The notes beneath the pieces were generated by a model that was not told the DNA's origin, made no database searches, and saw only the letters and a program-made list of their open reading frames with translations. A stretch of DNA of 56,667 nucleotides from assembly GCA_014879735.1 (NCBI GenBank), contig JACSRN010000096.1, positions 1 through 56,667 on the forward strand, in the 5' to 3' direction. This DNA comes from Paracoccaceae bacterium (GTDB lineage Bacteria; Pseudomonadota; Alphaproteobacteria; Rhodobacterales; Rhodobacteraceae). A program made the translations under genes and the position numbers. Of the stretch, positions 54,081 through 56,667 are shown one piece after another (positions within the stretch are counted from its first letter, which is position 1; each line of letters starts with the position of its first letter).

Positions 54081-54771
54081 CCATCTGGTGATCGCGCAGG
54101 ATGCCTTCCGCCTATCCGCCGACTGGCAGGTGCCCGCCGGCGCGCGGGTGGCGCTGATCGGCCCGTCAGGCGCAGGAAAGTCGACGCTGCTGGCCGCCAT
54201 CGCCGGGTTTCTGGCGCCGGTTTCTGGCCGTATCCTGTGGCAGGGCCGCGATCTTGCGCCGCTGCCACCCGGTGCGCGGCCGCTGTCGGTGCTGTTCCAG
54301 GACCAGAACCTCTTTCCGCATCTGACCGTCGCGCAGAACCTCGGGCTGGGCCTGCGCCCCGACCTGCGTCTTTCACCGGACGAGCGGGCGCGGGTCGCGG
54401 CCGCGCTGGAACGTGTGGGGCTGGATGGGTTGGGCGCGCGACGCCCTGCAGAACTTTCGGGCGGGCAGATGGCACGGGCGGCGCTGGCGCGGGTGCTGCT
54501 GCGTGCCCGCCCACTGCTGCTGCTGGACGAGCCCTTCGCGGCGCTGGGTCCGGCGCTGAAGGCCGACATGCTGGCCCTGGTGGCCGAAGTGGCCGCCAGG
54601 ACGGGGGCCACGCTGCTGATGGTGACGCATGATCCCACGGATGCGCGGGCGATCTGCGATCTGGCCGTGCTGGTGGCCGAGGGGCGGGCAGAGCCGCCGC
54701 GCCCGCCCACCGCGCTGTTCGCCGAACGGCCGCCGGCACTGGCCGATTATCTGGGCCCCGCGATGCAATGA
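54067..54771 (+). CDS. thiQ: Thiamine ABC transporter ATP-binding protein
   Basis: A 234-residue ATPase: Walker A GPSGAGKST, Q loop LFQDQNLFPHL, signature LSGGQMARAALARVL, Walker B LLLLDEPFAALGP, switch VTHDPTDA. Its size is that of ThiQ, without a TOBE domain. GTG at 54067 is preferred because GGGGGGAC stands before it and it yields the family N-terminus (MLQLDHLVI); ATG at 54052 is the alternative. It overlaps thiP by 14 bases and ends right at a terminator. Confidence 0.93.
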   Translation: MLQLDHLVIAQDAFRLSADWQVPAGARVALIGPSGAGKSTLLAAIAGFLAPVSGRILWQGRDLAPLPPGARPLSVLFQDQNLFPHLTVAQNLGLGLRPDLRLSPDERARVAAALERVGLDGLGARRPAELSGGQMARAALARVLLRARPLLLLDEPFAALGPALKADMLALVAEVAARTGATLLMVTHDPTDARAICDLAVLVAEGRAEPPRPPTALFAERPPALADYLGPAMQ

Positions 54772-54797
54772 AAAACCCCGCCCGAAGGCGGGGTTTG
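54771..54797. terminator. Bidirectional terminator between thiQ and petC
   Basis: AAACCCCGCC (54773-54782) pairs with GGCGGGGTTT (54787-54796) around CGAA. A runs on the left and T on the right allow use by thiQ (plus) and by the petBC transcript (minus). The thiQ stop codon's last base is part of the A run. Confidence 0.85.
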
Positions 54798-54837
54798 CGA
54801 TCTGTGCCGGCCGTCGCTTTGCCCGGCCGTGACCGGA

Positions 54838-55638
54838 TCAGGCAACGAATTCCTTGCCCTTCACCCGTGCCCAGATCTTCTTGTTGGTCAGATAGAGCAG
54901 CGCGGACAGAACCACCAGGAAGGTCACGCCCAGGAAGCCCGCTTCCTTGCGATCCATCATCTTCGGCTCTGCCGCCCACATCAGGAAGGCAGAGACATCC
55001 TCGGACATGTGCTCGATATCGTTGGGGCTGCCATCGGCATATTCCACCAGCCCGTCCGACAGGGGCGGCGGCATGGCGATCCAGCCGGTCGAGAAGATCG
55101 GGTTCTCGTAATAGGTCGATCCCGCCTCGTCCTTGGTTTCCTCGGTGAAATGGGTCAGCAGCGCGTGGATGTATTCCGGCCCGCCGGTACCGCGGAACAA
55201 CTGGTTGATGCCGCTGCCATAGGGCCCGTGGAAGGCGGCCCGCGCCTTGGCCATCAGGCTGAGATCCGGCCCCATCCCCTCGCCCGAGCGCATGGGGAAG
55301 TGATCGGTCCATTCGCGGGGACGTTCCTCGCCGTCGGGCAGCGCCACTGCATCGAGCGAGGCGGCAAAGGCGCGTACCTGATCGGCCGGCAGTTCGGGGC
55401 CGCCGGGATCGGCCAGCGTACGGATCGGCACATAGCGCAGGCCGTGGCAGGCCGCGCAGACCTCGGTAAAGACCTGCAGGCCGCGTTGCAGCTGGAACTT
55501 GTCGTATTTCCCGAACGGACCTTCGAAGGAGAACGAGAAATCCTCGACATGGGCGCCGCCTTCGGCGGCTTGGGCCGCCCCGCCCGCCAGGGCCAGGGCG
55601 GAAACTGCGCTGAGAATGATCTTGCGGAACATTTGCAT
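54838..55638 (-). CDS. petC: Cytochrome c1 of the bc1 complex
   Basis: A 266-residue membrane-anchored c-type cytochrome, carrying electrons from the Rieske protein to cytochrome c. A signal peptide (about 1-24) is followed by the heme site CAACH (Cys61, Cys64, His65). The sixth ligand is Met189 in [10 protein letters not shown], and the C-terminal anchor (about 238-258, [19 protein letters not shown]) is followed by a basic tail. AAAGGATCTG precedes the ATG at 55638; a second in-frame ATG at 55632 is possible. It lies 14 bases after petB as the end of the bc1 operon (also called fbcC). Confidence 0.95.
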   Translation of the reverse strand: MQMFRKIILSAVSALALAGGAAQAAEGGAHVEDFSFSFEGPFGKYDKFQLQRGLQVFTEVCAACHGLRYVPIRTLADPGGPELPADQVRAFAASLDAVALPDGEERPREWTDHFPMRSGEGMGPDLSLMAKARAAFHGPYGSGINQLFRGTGGPEYIHALLTHFTEETKDEAGSTYYENPIFSTGWIAMPPPLSDGLVEYADGSPNDIEHMSEDVSAFLMWAAEPKMMDRKEAGFLGVTFLVVLSALLYLTNKKIWARVKGKEFVA

Positions 55639-55652
55639 CAGATCCTTTTCCG

Positions 55653-56667
55653 TCACTCGGCCGAATGGGGGTAGTGCGACTTGAAGTCCTCTTCGATCGT
55701 CGCTGGTTGCGGCAGCGGCTTTTCGATGACGCCAAGCAGCGGCATGATGATCAGGAAGTAGAGGAACCAGTAGGCCGAGGCGATCAGCGAAACCCAGGAC
55801 ATGAACTCGGTCGGTTGCTGCGAGCCGGCCCACATCAGGACGACGAAGTCGACGACAAGCAGCGCGAACCACCACTTGAACATCGGCCGGTACCGGCCCG
55901 AGCGCACCGAGGAGGTGTCAAGCCAGGGCACCAGCGCCAGAACCACGATCGCGCCGAACATCGCGATCACGCCGAAGAACTTGGCATCGACGATGCCGAA
56001 GGTGATCCAGCTGGCGAACTGCACCACCCAGACGTCGGCGGTGAAGGCACGCAGGATGGCATAGAACGGCAGGAAGTACCATTCCGGCACGATATGCTCG
56101 GGCGTCACCAGCGGGTTGGCCTCGATGTAGTTGTCGGGGTGGCCAAGGTAGTTGGGCATGAAGCCGACCACCGCGAAGAACACCGCCAGGACCACGACCA
56201 GCGCGTAGAGGTCCTTGATCACGAAATAGGGCCAGAACGGCAGGGTGTCCTTCTTGACGTTCGCGATCGAGTCGCGGCGCACCTCAACCCCGGTCGGGTT
56301 GTTGTTGCCGGTGGTGTGGAACGCCCAGATATGCACGGCAACCAGCGCCGCGATCACGAAGGGCAGCAGGTAATGCAGCGAGAAGAAGCGGTTCAGCGTC
56401 GGGTTGTCGACGGCCGGCCCGCCCAGAAGCCAGGTCTGGATCGCCTCGCCGATGCCCGGGATCGCGCCGAACAGGCCGGTGATCACCGTGGCCCCCCAGA
56501 ACGACATCTGGCCCCAGGGCAGCACGTAGCCCATGAAGGCCGTGCCCATCATGCACAGATAGATCAGCATGCCGATGATCCAGGTCACTTCGCGCGGCGC
56601 CTTGTAGCTGCCGTAGTAGAGACCGCGGAAAATATGCAGATAGACCGCCAGGAAGAACAGCGACGCA
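55653..56667 (-). CDS. petB: Cytochrome b of the bc1 complex (3' part; start beyond window)
   Basis: The frame is open to the window edge, so about the last 338 codons are present and the N-terminal part with the first two helices is missing. [16 protein letters not shown], the heme His pair region (SLHYLLPF then AVHIWAFH), the Qo-site [14 protein letters not shown] and about six membrane segments identify it. The C-terminal tail ends SHYPHSAE. In Rhodobacterales cytochrome b is about 430-445 residues. It forms the quinol-oxidising core with the Rieske protein and c1; the Rieske gene is expected just outside. Confidence 0.96.
   Translation of the reverse strand, partial: ASLFFLAVYLHIFRGLYYGSYKAPREVTWIIGMLIYLCMMGTAFMGYVLPWGQMSFWGATVITGLFGAIPGIGEAIQTWLLGGPAVDNPTLNRFFSLHYLLPFVIAALVAVHIWAFHTTGNNNPTGVEVRRDSIANVKKDTLPFWPYFVIKDLYALVVVLAVFFAVVGFMPNYLGHPDNYIEANPLVTPEHIVPEWYFLPFYAILRAFTADVWVVQFASWITFGIVDAKFFGVIAMFGAIVVLALVPWLDTSSVRSGRYRPMFKWWFALLVVDFVVLMWAGSQQPTEFMSWVSLIASAYWFLYFLIIMPLLGVIEKPLPQPATIEEDFKSHYPHSAE

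Noticed and set aside
1-56667. tRNA genes, CRISPR arrays, insertion sequences, prophage or attachment sites
   Set aside because: Intergenic gaps are short and accounted for; no cloverleaf, regularly spaced repeats, transposase or integrase was seen.

Overview
The window is about 56.7 kb of high-GC DNA from an alphaproteobacterium. It is most likely a member of the Rhodobacterales (Rhodobacter/Paracoccus/Rhodovulum-like). This rests on the strong GC bias of third codon positions, a COQ9-family gene beside rpsU, an HDAC-like gene/xseB/ispA/dxs block, bc1 genes in petB-petC order, and GC-rich REP-like hairpins. There are no rRNA, tRNA, transposase, phage or CRISPR features. It looks like an ordinary chromosome stretch with several transport and catabolic cassettes.

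Layout. 1-5.2 kb: COQ9-family protein and quinone oxidoreductase (minus), rpsU (plus), an acyl-CoA dehydrogenase (minus) and a Sua5-type threonylcarbamoyl-AMP synthase (plus). 5.2-10.7 kb: an MFS carrier, a GH13 alpha-glucosidase, and a tightly overlapping dgoK-dgoA-SMP30 sugar-acid operon. 10.7-19 kb: Lrp-type regulator divergent from alanine dehydrogenase, mscL, GST, 1-Cys peroxiredoxin, pncB, a phosphate transporter, and an arfB/phosphotransferase pair. 19-26 kb: a YhhQ queuosine-precursor transporter, a phytase-like esterase/mepA/UMF1-MFS operon, a thioesterase, YggT and recQ. 26-34.7 kb: a polyamine-type ABC transporter with an aldehyde dehydrogenase, preceded by a LysR gene, a GAF protein and a small unknown protein, then an HDAC-like deacetylase. 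34.7-37.8 kb: xseB-ispA-dxs. 37.8-39.3 kb: a small secreted protein and a LysR regulator. 39.4-48.9 kb: a second polyamine/opine-type ABC transporter split into two minus-strand operons around an IclR gene, with an amidase, an alpha/beta hydrolase and two proteins of unknown function. 49-56.7 kb: aroC, a TerC-family protein, a TPP riboswitch controlling thiBPQ, and the 3' end of the cytochrome bc1 operon (petB partial, petC).

Two places deserve most attention. (1) The 300-base gap upstream of arfB (18954-19253) is not empty. On the minus strand it has a 16-base stretch complementary to the whole 3' tail of 16S rRNA, placed as an ideal Shine-Dalgarno before an 18-codon ORF. This is followed by a nested set of hairpins and a terminator-like stem ending about 15 bases before arfB. 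That looks like a ribosome-sensing leader, or a small structured RNA, in front of a ribosome-rescue gene. (2) The 39.4-48.9 kb cluster looks like one regulon. The promoter regions of its two operons share a 36-base element with identical half-site spacing, a likely operator of the IclR protein. Its substrate and the roles of the 592-aa and 217-aa proteins are unknown.

All assignments come from reading the sequence and from memory of protein families; no searches were run.
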